From JAVBKV01 sp031553885 (lineage in GTDB: Bacteria > Bacteroidota > Bacteroidia > Bacteroidales > Azobacteroidaceae), in assembly GCA_031553885.1 (NCBI GenBank), contig JAVBKV010000015.1, forward strand, positions 1-20,104: a stretch of 20,104 nt of DNA. The letters are read 5' to 3'. Below the pieces are notes generated by a model, which worked only from the letters and a program-made list of their open reading frames with translations, did no database searches and had not been told where the DNA came from. How positions within the stretch are numbered: the first letter of the stretch is position 1; every line of letters begins with the position of its first letter. The translations under genes and the position numbers were made by a program. Positions 14,465-20,104 of the stretch are shown piece after piece.

Positions 14465-15991
14465 TCAAACCCCTCCTACTGTAAGTTGTTTAACCAACAC
14501 AGAAGGTAACCCTTGAGATACCGGCATTCCCTGTCCGTCTTTTCCGCAGGTCCATGCACCCTGGTCTACTTTCAGGTTATTTCCTACCATGGTAATATCA
14601 GCCAGTGCTTTGGGACCGTTACCAATAATATTGATGTCTTTAATCGGTTGAGTCAACTTGCCGTTTTCAATCAAATAGCCGCTCTTTACAAAAAATGTAA
14701 AGTCACCGGCTCCGATCTGTACCTGTCCGTTCGTGAAGTTTTCTACATACACGCCCTGCTTTACACTGGCAATGATATCCTCTTCCGTATAGTTACCGTT
14801 TTCCATAAACGTACAACGCATCCTAGGAATCGGCATAAAGCGGAACGACTGCCTGCGGCCATTGCCCGTAGGAGCTATTCCATAATACTTAGCGCTGATA
14901 CGATCGTGCAGGTAGGTATTCAATACACCGTTCTTCACAATGTATGTTTTCTGACCGGCAACACCCTCATCATCGAAATTAACGGATCCCCGGTCACAAC
15001 GAATGGTTCCGTCATCCACCACGTTGATATGCTCATCACAAACCTTTTTACCTAGTTTATCGGCAAAAATGGACGTGTTTTTACGATTAAAATCAGCCTC
15101 AAAAGCATGTCCGATAGCTTCATGCAACAAAATTCCGGATCCTCCGGCGGCCATCACGACCGGCATCTCTCCCCCTTTGGGTTTCACTGCATTGAACAGC
15201 AGAGCCGTATTTTTCACCGCTTCCTGTGCAATTTCTTCCACTAATTGGTCGGTCAGGAAACTGAGGTCTTTCCGGGCTGCCCGGGAAGAATAAGCATTTT
15301 CCGTCTTACCATCCTGCTCCATGATACACATTCCTGAGAAAACAATCATGGGGCGGTAATCGTGGCAAAACGTTCCTTCCGAATTATAATATAAAATGTA
15401 AGAAGTAGAATCGTTCATGGATGCATTCACTTTGGATACCCGTGAATCCAACGCAAATATCCGGTCATTCAATTTTTGCAGGAAGGGCATCTTCGTCTGA
15501 ACAGACACATCCTCCCATGAATTGATAATCGGATAGTAGTTACTGAATTTCTTTTCATTCACTTTAACCGGAGGTGTTTTCGCTGAGCCGGAAGCAATAC
15601 GGGAAGCAGTCCGGGCTGCTTTGATCATGTCTTCCAACCGGGTATTTTCCACGAAAGCATACCCCGTCTGATCCCCCGAGACAACCCGTATTCCGACTCC
15701 ATAATCGATATTGGAACCGGCACGGTTAACCGCCCTATCCTGCAGTCCCAGGTAATTATTGAACGTATGTTCAAAATACAAATCGGCATAGTCTCCGCCC
15801 TTTTCCAGGGCAACAGCCATTACCTTCCGTAAATCACTTTCTGTTACCCCAAAATGACTCATCATTTTAGGCAGATCTTCTTGTTTCGCAGTAATTTGCG
15901 AATGAACCAACTCCGGAAAAATTGCTGTTCCGGCCAATGCTAAACCTCCTGTTCTCAAAAAATCTCTACGTTTCATATCATCATTGTTCAT
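14465..15991 (-). CDS. tldD: TldD metallopeptidase with a twin-arginine (Tat) signal
   Basis: 508 residues (503 from the second ATG, base 15976). The N-terminus MKRRDFLRTGGLALAGTAIF (from residue 6) is a strong Tat pattern: RRDFL followed by a weakly hydrophobic Gly/Ala stretch. The zinc site is complete: H290, E291 and H295 in HEAIGH, and C482 in TCGKDGQGMPVSQG, as in E. coli TldD. DDEGVAGQKTYIVKNGVL (340-357) and GNGRRQSFRFMPIPRMRCTF (376-395) are further TldD landmarks. E. coli TldD is about 480 residues and cytosolic, so the roughly 30-residue extension is extra. This is the first gene of the run tldD, transglutaminase-like, tldE. TldD/TldE heterodimers degrade or process unfolded and modified peptides. 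The substrate here is unknown. Confidence 0.88.
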   Translation of the reverse strand: MNNDDMKRRDFLRTGGLALAGTAIFPELVHSQITAKQEDLPKMMSHFGVTESDLRKVMAVALEKGGDYADLYFEHTFNNYLGLQDRAVNRAGSNIDYGVGIRVVSGDQTGYAFVENTRLEDMIKAARTASRIASGSAKTPPVKVNEKKFSNYYPIINSWEDVSVQTKMPFLQKLNDRIFALDSRVSKVNASMNDSTSYILYYNSEGTFCHDYRPMIVFSGMCIMEQDGKTENAYSSRAARKDLSFLTDQLVEEIAQEAVKNTALLFNAVKPKGGEMPVVMAAGGSGILLHEAIGHAFEADFNRKNTSIFADKLGKKVCDEHINVVDDGTIRCDRGSVNFDDEGVAGQKTYIVKNGVLNTYLHDRISAKYYGIAPTGNGRRQSFRFMPIPRMRCTFMENGNYTEEDIIASVKQGVYVENFTNGQVQIGAGDFTFFVKSGYLIENGKLTQPIKDINIIGNGPKALADITMVGNNLKVDQGAWTCGKDGQGMPVSQGLPSVLVKQLTVGGV

Positions 15992-16031
15992 TTTACTGAA
16001 TTATTCTTCCTATACCTTATAAAAAGTGCAT

Positions 16032-16060
16032 CAAAATTAGTGTTTATATTTTATTTATTT
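16032..16060 (-). promoter_or_regulatory. Putative promoter of the tldD operon
   Basis: On the minus strand TAATTTTG (complement of 16032-16039) matches TAnnTTTG exactly and lies about 41 bases before the ATG at 15991. The -33 region near 16059-16065 holds only a degenerate TTCGG. It is divergent from the promoter at 16072-16101. Confidence 0.5.
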
Positions 16061-16071
16061 CCGAATTTTGG

Positions 16072-16101
16072 TTGAAAATTCTTCAATTTTTAATAACTTT
16101 G
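16072..16101 (+). promoter_or_regulatory. Promoter of the Rpn-like gene
   Basis: TTG at 16072-16074, 19 bases, then TAACTTTG at 16094-16101 is the complete Bacteroidetes promoter pattern. A start near 16108 gives a leader of about 64 bases, which opens with a small hairpin, GGTTGT (16112-16117) pairing with ACAACC (16124-16129). Confidence 0.68.
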
Positions 16102-16171
16102 TCAAAGTATTGGTTGTATTGAAACAACCCTATATTATATTAACTCATTTATAACTAAAACCTAACAAACT

Positions 16172-17035
16172 ATGGAAGACTTTTTTCTAAAGAAATACCT
16201 GAATCCTCTAACGGATTTTGGGTTTAAAAAGTTGTTTTTCAACGAACTGAACAAAGAATTGCTCATTGATTTCCTCAACGAAATTATTCTGGAAGAAGGA
16301 AAGATTACGGATATCCAATATCAACCAACCCTTCAACTGGGGGAATCTGAAAACGACAGGAAGGTCATCTTTGATATTTTTTGTACCAATGAAAAAGGTG
16401 AATTCTTTATCGTGGAAATGCAGAAAGCCAAACAACCCCACTTCAGGGATCGGTGTTTGTTCTACGCTTCGTTCCCGATACAGAAACAAGCGCCTCAAGG
16501 GTCCTGGAATTTTGACCTGAAAGCTGTATATACTGTCGCTATACTGGACTTTGTTATTTTTGACGAATTTGAAGACGATAAAAATTATTACATAGAACAG
16601 GTACATTTGTTCAGAGAGCGAACAAAAACACAATATTCAAAAAAATTAAATTTTATTTTTGTTGAATTACCCAAGTTCCGGAAAGAAGCAGAAGAATTGA
16701 CAACTAACACCGATCGCTGGTTGTTTTCATTAAGAAACCTGGAGAAACTAGACAATCGTCCGGCTGAAGTCCGGGGAAGAGTATTTGAGATGTTGTTCAA
16801 AGCGGCGGAAATAAAACTATTAACACCTCATGAAATGAAAGAATACAAAAAGAGCATATTAGACTACCAGGACGTCCGGGATGCAGCCGAATGCGCACGG
16901 GAAGAAGGACGAGAGGAAGGTATAAAATCCAAAAGTATCGAAATTGCCCGGAAATGCCTATGCAAAGGAATGCCGCTAAAAGAGATAGAAGAACTCACAG
17001 GATTATCTCCGGAACAAATCAAAGTATTAGAATAA
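16172..17035 (+). CDS. Rpn/PDDEXK_2 family putative nuclease (transposase-like)
   Basis: 287 residues of the PD-(D/E)XK nuclease family transposase / Rpn group (Pfam PDDEXK_2). The start KKYLNPLTDFGFKKLF is diagnostic. The nuclease core is D68 (VIFDIFCTNEKGEFFIVEMQ) with E82 and Q84 as the ExQ motif, followed by RDRCLFYAS (92-100), which carries the conserved Arg/Tyr. A helical charged C-terminus (AECAREEGREEGIKSKSIEIARKCL...) ends in a short HTH-like tail, MPLKEIEELTGLSPEQIKVLE. Related Rpn proteins in E. coli stimulate RecA-independent recombination and can nick DNA; that is family knowledge. The gene is intact with a good promoter and stands alone upstream of the ribosomal cluster. Paralogues are usually numerous in Bacteroidales. 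There is no clear terminator after it. Confidence 0.88.
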   Translation: MEDFFLKKYLNPLTDFGFKKLFFNELNKELLIDFLNEIILEEGKITDIQYQPTLQLGESENDRKVIFDIFCTNEKGEFFIVEMQKAKQPHFRDRCLFYASFPIQKQAPQGSWNFDLKAVYTVAILDFVIFDEFEDDKNYYIEQVHLFRERTKTQYSKKLNFIFVELPKFRKEAEELTTNTDRWLFSLRNLEKLDNRPAEVRGRVFEMLFKAAEIKLLTPHEMKEYKKSILDYQDVRDAAECAREEGREEGIKSKSIEIARKCLCKGMPLKEIEELTGLSPEQIKVLE

Positions 17036-17113
17036 CCAACATCCCCAACCCAGGTGATCAGACAAACGATCCTGCCCGATTTCAACCCGCACATTTTTTT
17101 TGCATCAAACACA

Positions 17114-17143
17114 TTGTTAATTAAAAGAAAAATCGTAACTTTG
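17114..17143 (+). promoter_or_regulatory. Promoter of the rplM-rpsI(-rpsB-tsf) cluster
   Basis: TTG at 17114-17116, 19 bases, then TAACTTTG at 17136-17143 matches the Bacteroidetes pattern exactly. A start near 17150 leaves a leader of about 120 bases before the GTG at 17271, long enough to hold a regulatory structure. Confidence 0.72.
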
Positions 17144-17172
17144 CACGCCGATTATTATTCGATTTATGTAAG

Positions 17173-17237
17173 TATTTGATTCTGACCTTTTTATTCCAAA
17201 TGTGTCCAAATAGTCGAAAAGGAATATGAATCAAGTG
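17173..17237 (+). ncRNA. Candidate structured 5' leader of rplM
   Basis: TTGATTC (17176-17182) pairs with GAATCAA (17228-17234), extendable outward through G-U and A-U pairs to 17173/17237. Nested inside it TATTCC (17192-17197) pairs with GGAATA (17221-17226), leaving an apical loop of 23 bases. In E. coli L13 represses its own rplM-rpsI mRNA, so a leader structure here may play that role. I see only pairing, not conservation. Confidence 0.4.
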
Positions 17238-17270
17238 ATTAATTATTAACAAATAAAAAAATTAAAAGCA

Positions 17271-17726
17271 GTGGATACTTTAAGTTATAAGACCATTTCT
17301 GCTAACAAAGCAACTGTTAACAAAGAATGGGTTGTAGTAGATGCAACCGGACAACATTTAGGCCGCTTTGCTTCAAAAGTAGCAAAAATTTTAAGAGGCA
17401 AGTACAAACCGAGTTACACTCCGCACGTAGATTGTGGTGATAATGTCATCATCATTAATGCTGATAAGGTAGTATTGACCGGTAACAAATGGAATGATCG
17501 TATTTATCTCAGTTATACCGGATATCCCGGAGGACAAAGAGAAAAAACGCCTGCTGATCTGATGAAAAGAGGCGGTGAACGTTTATTCAAAAAGGTAGTG
17601 AAGGGTATGTTACCCAAAAATCGCCTGGGCGCTCAATTGCTGAGCAATTTATATGTATACGAAGGTACTGAGCACAAACACGAAGCTCAACAACCGAAAA
17701 CCCTGGATATTAATTCACTTAAATAA
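17271..17726 (+). CDS. rplM: Ribosomal protein L13 (GTG start)
   Basis: 151 residues of large-subunit protein uL13, an early assembly protein binding 23S rRNA. Recognised from WVVVDATGQHLGRFASKVAKILRGKYKP (20-47), CGDNVIIINADKVVLTGNKW, YLSYTGYPGG and GMLPKNRLGAQLLSNLYVYEG near the C-terminus. The start is GTG at 17271 (MDTLSYKTIS, the usual Bacteroidetes N-terminus), as no in-frame ATG lies close upstream. There is no Shine-Dalgarno sequence; the upstream bases are A-rich, typical of the phylum. It is first in an operon with rpsI five bases downstream and is preceded by a full promoter and a foldable leader. Confidence 0.97.
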   Translation: MDTLSYKTISANKATVNKEWVVVDATGQHLGRFASKVAKILRGKYKPSYTPHVDCGDNVIIINADKVVLTGNKWNDRIYLSYTGYPGGQREKTPADLMKRGGERLFKKVVKGMLPKNRLGAQLLSNLYVYEGTEHKHEAQQPKTLDINSLK

Positions 17727-17731
17727 TAACA

Positions 17732-18118
17732 ATGGAAGTAGTAAATGCATTAGGAAGACGTAAAGCTGCCGTAGCACGTGTTTACGTTAAAGAAGGATCC
17801 GGTAAAATCGTGATCAACAAGCGTGAGCTTGAAACATATTTCCCTTCTCCATTGCTTCAATATGTTGTTAAACAGCCGCTGAACAAAATAGGTGTTGCTG
17901 AACAATACGACATTATGATCAACTTAAATGGAGGTGGATTCAAAGGCCAGTCCGAAGCAGCACGCTTGGGTATCGCCCGTGCATTGGTAAAAATCAATCC
18001 GGCTGATAAACCTGCATTGCGCTCTGAAGGTTTCATGACCCGTGATCCGCGCGAAGTGGAAAGAAAGAAACCAGGACGCCCCAAAGCAAGAAAGAGATTC
18101 CAATTCTCCAAACGTTAA
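17732..18118 (+). CDS. rpsI: Ribosomal protein S9
   Basis: 128 residues of small-subunit protein uS9, whose C-terminal tail reaches the P-site tRNA. Landmarks are ALGRRKAAVARVYVKEGSGKIVINKRELETYFP near the start, GGGFKGQSEAARLGIARAL in the middle and the basic tail RKKPGRPKARKRFQFSKR. The gene follows rplM after five bases, so the two are co-transcribed and probably translationally linked. It is full length and ordinary. The space after it holds heptamer repeats before rpsB. Confidence 0.97.
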   Translation: MEVVNALGRRKAAVARVYVKEGSGKIVINKRELETYFPSPLLQYVVKQPLNKIGVAEQYDIMINLNGGGFKGQSEAARLGIARALVKINPADKPALRSEGFMTRDPREVERKKPGRPKARKRFQFSKR

Positions 18119-18124
18119 TTCAAT

Positions 18125-18182
18125 GGAGAATGGAGAATGGAGGATGAGAAATTTTATATCACTCTCAATTCTCAACTCTCAA
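18125..18182. repeat. Inverted pair of heptamer arrays between rpsI and rpsB
   Basis: The left array is GGAGAAT, GGAGAAT, GGAGGAT (18125-18145). The right array is CTCTCAA, TTCTCAA, CTCTCAA (18162-18182). The reverse complement of the right units, TTGAGAA or TTGAGAG, differs from the left units (frame TGGAGAA) at one or two bases, so the two triplets of heptamers face each other as an imperfect inverted repeat. Confidence 0.7.
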
Positions 18183-18190
18183 TTAATTAA

Positions 18191-18205
18191 GTTTAGTATC
18201 TAAAC
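18191..18205 (+). promoter_or_regulatory. Small hairpin in the rpsB leader
   Basis: GTTTAG (18191-18196) pairs with CTAAAC (18200-18205) around TAT. A second possible stem, AACTA/TGGTT with loop CCTGG, lies at 18240-18254. A degenerate -7 box TAAGTTTA (18188-18195) overlaps the first stem, so either a leader structure or a weak internal promoter of rpsB-tsf is possible. Confidence 0.3.
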
Positions 18206-18293
18206 CGGTTAGGACTTATTCTGCATGAGGATGTCGAATAACTACCTGGTGGTTGATTAAACAAAGAATGTAAACGAAATTAAAATTAAAAAA

Positions 18294-19136
18294 ATGTCAA
18301 GAGTATCATTTGAACAATTATTGGAAGCCGGTGCACACTTCGGACACTTAAAAAGAAAGTGGAATCCTTCTATGGCTCCCTACATTTTCATGGAACGTAA
18401 CGGTATCCATATCATCGACTTACATAAAACAGTTGCAAAAACAGAAGAAGCTGCTGCTGCATTGAAACAGATTGCTAAATCCGGACGTAAAGTGTTGTTC
18501 GTAGCAACTAAAAAACAAGCCAAACAAACCGTAGCCGACAAAGCTATTTCCGCTGGCATGCCGTATGTTACGGAACGTTGGCCGGGAGGTATGTTGACCA
18601 ACTTCCCTACCATCCGTAAGGCAGTAAAAAAAATGACTACCATCGATAAGATGTCTAAAGACGGAACGTTTGATCAACTTTCCAAAAGAGAAAAATTACA
18701 AATCACCCGTCAACGCGCCAAGTTGGAAAAGAACCTGGGTTCTATCGCTGATTTGAACCGTCTTCCTTCCGCTCTTTTCGTGGTTGACGTAATGAAAGAA
18801 CATATTGCCGTAGCTGAAGCTAATCGGTTAGGAATCCCCGTATTTGCCATGGTAGATACCAACTCGGATCCTAACAACATCGATTTTGTTATCCCTGCTA
18901 ACGATGACGCTACCAAATCGATCGAAGTAATCCTGGGCGCTTTGTGCGATGCAATCAACGAAGGACTGGAAGAAAGAAAAGTAGAAAAAATCGATTCCTC
19001 CAGCCAGGATGAAGAACAAGCTCCTGCCCGCAGGGAAAGAAAAGCAAAAGCAGTGAAAAAAGAAATTATTGCCAAGGAAGACGAAGACGCACTGAATGCG
19101 AATGTGGCAAGTAAATTTGTAAAAGACGAAGAATAA
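18294..19136 (+). CDS. rpsB: Ribosomal protein S2
   Basis: 280 residues of small-subunit protein uS2. Landmarks are FEQLLEAGAHFGHLKRKWNP at the N-terminus, ERNGIHIIDLHKT, RWPGGMLTNFPTIRK and PVFAMVDTNSDPNNIDFVIPANDDATKSIE. The last 55 residues (about 226-280) are an extended charged tail rich in Lys, Glu and Ala (KIDSSSQDEEQAPARRERKAK...). This makes the protein longer than E. coli S2 (241 residues), as is common in Bacteroidetes. The start ATG follows an A-rich leader without a Shine-Dalgarno sequence. tsf follows after 14 bases. Confidence 0.97.
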   Translation: MSRVSFEQLLEAGAHFGHLKRKWNPSMAPYIFMERNGIHIIDLHKTVAKTEEAAAALKQIAKSGRKVLFVATKKQAKQTVADKAISAGMPYVTERWPGGMLTNFPTIRKAVKKMTTIDKMSKDGTFDQLSKREKLQITRQRAKLEKNLGSIADLNRLPSALFVVDVMKEHIAVAEANRLGIPVFAMVDTNSDPNNIDFVIPANDDATKSIEVILGALCDAINEGLEERKVEKIDSSSQDEEQAPARRERKAKAVKKEIIAKEDEDALNANVASKFVKDEE

Positions 19137-19150
19137 AATAAAAGAATATT

Positions 19151-19975
19151 ATGGCAGTTACAATGGCAGATATTACGCATTTGCGTAAAATGACCGGTGC
19201 AGGTATGATGGACTGTAAAAGTGCATTGACCGAAGCCGATGGAGATTATGATAAAGCAATCGAAATCATCCGGAAAAAAGGACAAGCAGTAGCCGCAAAA
19301 CGGGAAGACCGCGAAGCTTCAGAAGGTTGTTGCATTGCTGCTACTCAAGGTGATTTCGCTGCAATCGTTGCTCTGAAATGTGAAACCGACTTTGTAGCCA
19401 AAGGCGCTGACTTCATCGCATTGACCCAGTCGATCTTAAATAACGCTTTGGCCAATAAGCCTGCTTCAATCGAAGAATTGAATGCAATGGTTATCGATGG
19501 ACGCCCTGTTTCAGAATGGATCACCGACCGTATTGGCGTTACCGGAGAAAAAATGGAAATCGGTGCTTACGAATATTTATCAGCTCCTACTACAGTAGCT
19601 TATATTCACCCGGGTAATAAATTGTCTACGATTGTAGGGTTGAGCCTTCCGAACCTAGATGCTCAAGTGGCTAAAGACATTGCTATGCAGGTTGCAGCTA
19701 TGAACCCGATCAGTGTTGATAAAAACAGTGTTCCTCAGGAAATTGCTGAAAGAGAATTGAAAATTGCCCGCGAAAAAGCAATTGAAGCCGGAAAACCGGA
19801 GGCAATCCTGGATAAAATTGCTGAAGGTGCTTTGCAAAAATACTTCCAGGAAAATACATTGTTGGCCCAGGCTTTCGTAAAAGACGCTAAAATGACCATC
19901 GATGAATACCTGAAAAAACAAGATAAAGCGTTGACAGTATCTTCTTTCAAACGTGTAACGTTGAACATTGATTGA
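19151..19975 (+). CDS. tsf: Elongation factor Ts
   Basis: 274 residues. EF-Ts releases GDP from EF-Tu so that it can be recharged with GTP. The N-terminal UBA-like domain (ITHLRKMTGAGMMDCKSALTEADGDYDKAIEIIRKKG, 8-44) contacts EF-Tu, and TDFV (79-82) is the motif that disturbs the EF-Tu magnesium site. The C-terminal LLAQAFVKDAKMTIDEYLK is typical. A second ATG at codon 5 (MADITHL) exists, but the MAVTMADI start is usual in Bacteroidetes. It is the last gene of the cluster and is followed by a strong terminator. Confidence 0.97.
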   Translation: MAVTMADITHLRKMTGAGMMDCKSALTEADGDYDKAIEIIRKKGQAVAAKREDREASEGCCIAATQGDFAAIVALKCETDFVAKGADFIALTQSILNNALANKPASIEELNAMVIDGRPVSEWITDRIGVTGEKMEIGAYEYLSAPTTVAYIHPGNKLSTIVGLSLPNLDAQVAKDIAMQVAAMNPISVDKNSVPQEIAERELKIAREKAIEAGKPEAILDKIAEGALQKYFQENTLLAQAFVKDAKMTIDEYLKKQDKALTVSSFKRVTLNID

Positions 19976-20003
19976 TCCTGTTTTCTACTTATATCAAAAA
20001 AAA

Positions 20004-20035
20004 ACGCCTCCAATGGAGGCGTGTTTTTTTTTTTT
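20004..20035 (+). terminator. Rho-independent terminator of the rpsB-tsf operon
   Basis: ACGCCTCC (20004-20011) pairs with GGAGGCGT (20015-20022) around loop AAT and is followed by G and about 12 T. The A-run before the stem would also allow partial function on the opposite strand. The remaining bases to 20104 are AT-rich with no recognisable gene. Confidence 0.95.
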
Positions 20036-20104
20036 AAAAAAAAATATTTTATAATTAAATTAAAAGAAATTTTTGACACCATGTGACTGATAAACAGAAC
20101 AAGT

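Noticed and set aside
16172..17035. Rpn-like gene as part of a complete transposon
   Set aside because: No terminal inverted repeats or target duplication are visible around it, and it has its own host-type promoter.

Overview
The window looks like a chromosomal segment of a Bacteroidales bacterium. Four things point there: several promoters match the phylum-specific pattern TTG, about 19 bases, then TAnnTTTG; Shine-Dalgarno sequences are mostly absent; the order rplM-rpsI-rpsB-tsf is typical; and the proteins (IS1182-type transposase, PD-(D/E)XK Rpn-like protein, secreted TldD-like proteases, a GL-repeat surface protein) resemble those of gut Bacteroidales. I cannot name the genus. Genes are dense and no gene-free stretch exceeds about 300 bases.

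Layout. Bases 1-600 are the 3' end of an IS1182-type transposase. Bases 665-4072 (minus) are two tightly linked secreted TldD/PmbA-like proteins of identical length. The upstream one keeps the zinc ligands and the downstream one has lost all of them. Bases 4241-5653 (plus) are an RlmD-type rRNA m5U methyltransferase. Bases 5735-10014 (minus) hold three separately spaced genes: a secreted six-hairpin glycosidase-like protein, an outer-surface protein with twelve near-perfect 16- or 15-residue repeats, and a SAM methyltransferase. Bases 10235-11788 (plus) are a YjgR/DUF853 HerA-like ATPase. Bases 11861-15991 (minus) are a second TldD/TldE set, in the order tldD, transglutaminase-like gene, tldE. 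Bases 16172-17035 (plus) are an Rpn/PDDEXK_2 protein. Bases 17271-19975 (plus) are rplM, rpsI, rpsB and tsf, closed by a strong terminator at 20004.

How the genes fit together. The most notable theme is two independent TldD/TldE-type peptidase systems about 8 kb apart, both apparently directed to the cell envelope. One is a Sec-exported active/inactive pair. The other pairs a TldD carrying a twin-arginine (Tat) motif with a signal-less TldE, and a secreted transglutaminase-like protein lies between them. No RiPP precursor is visible beside either set, so their substrates are unknown. The ribosomal genes at the right end carry a GTG-started rplM with a foldable leader, which would fit autoregulation. 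Heptamer-repeat DNA occupies the gaps inside the TldD/TldE operon and between rpsI and rpsB. All functional statements come from reading the sequence and family memory; no database search was run.
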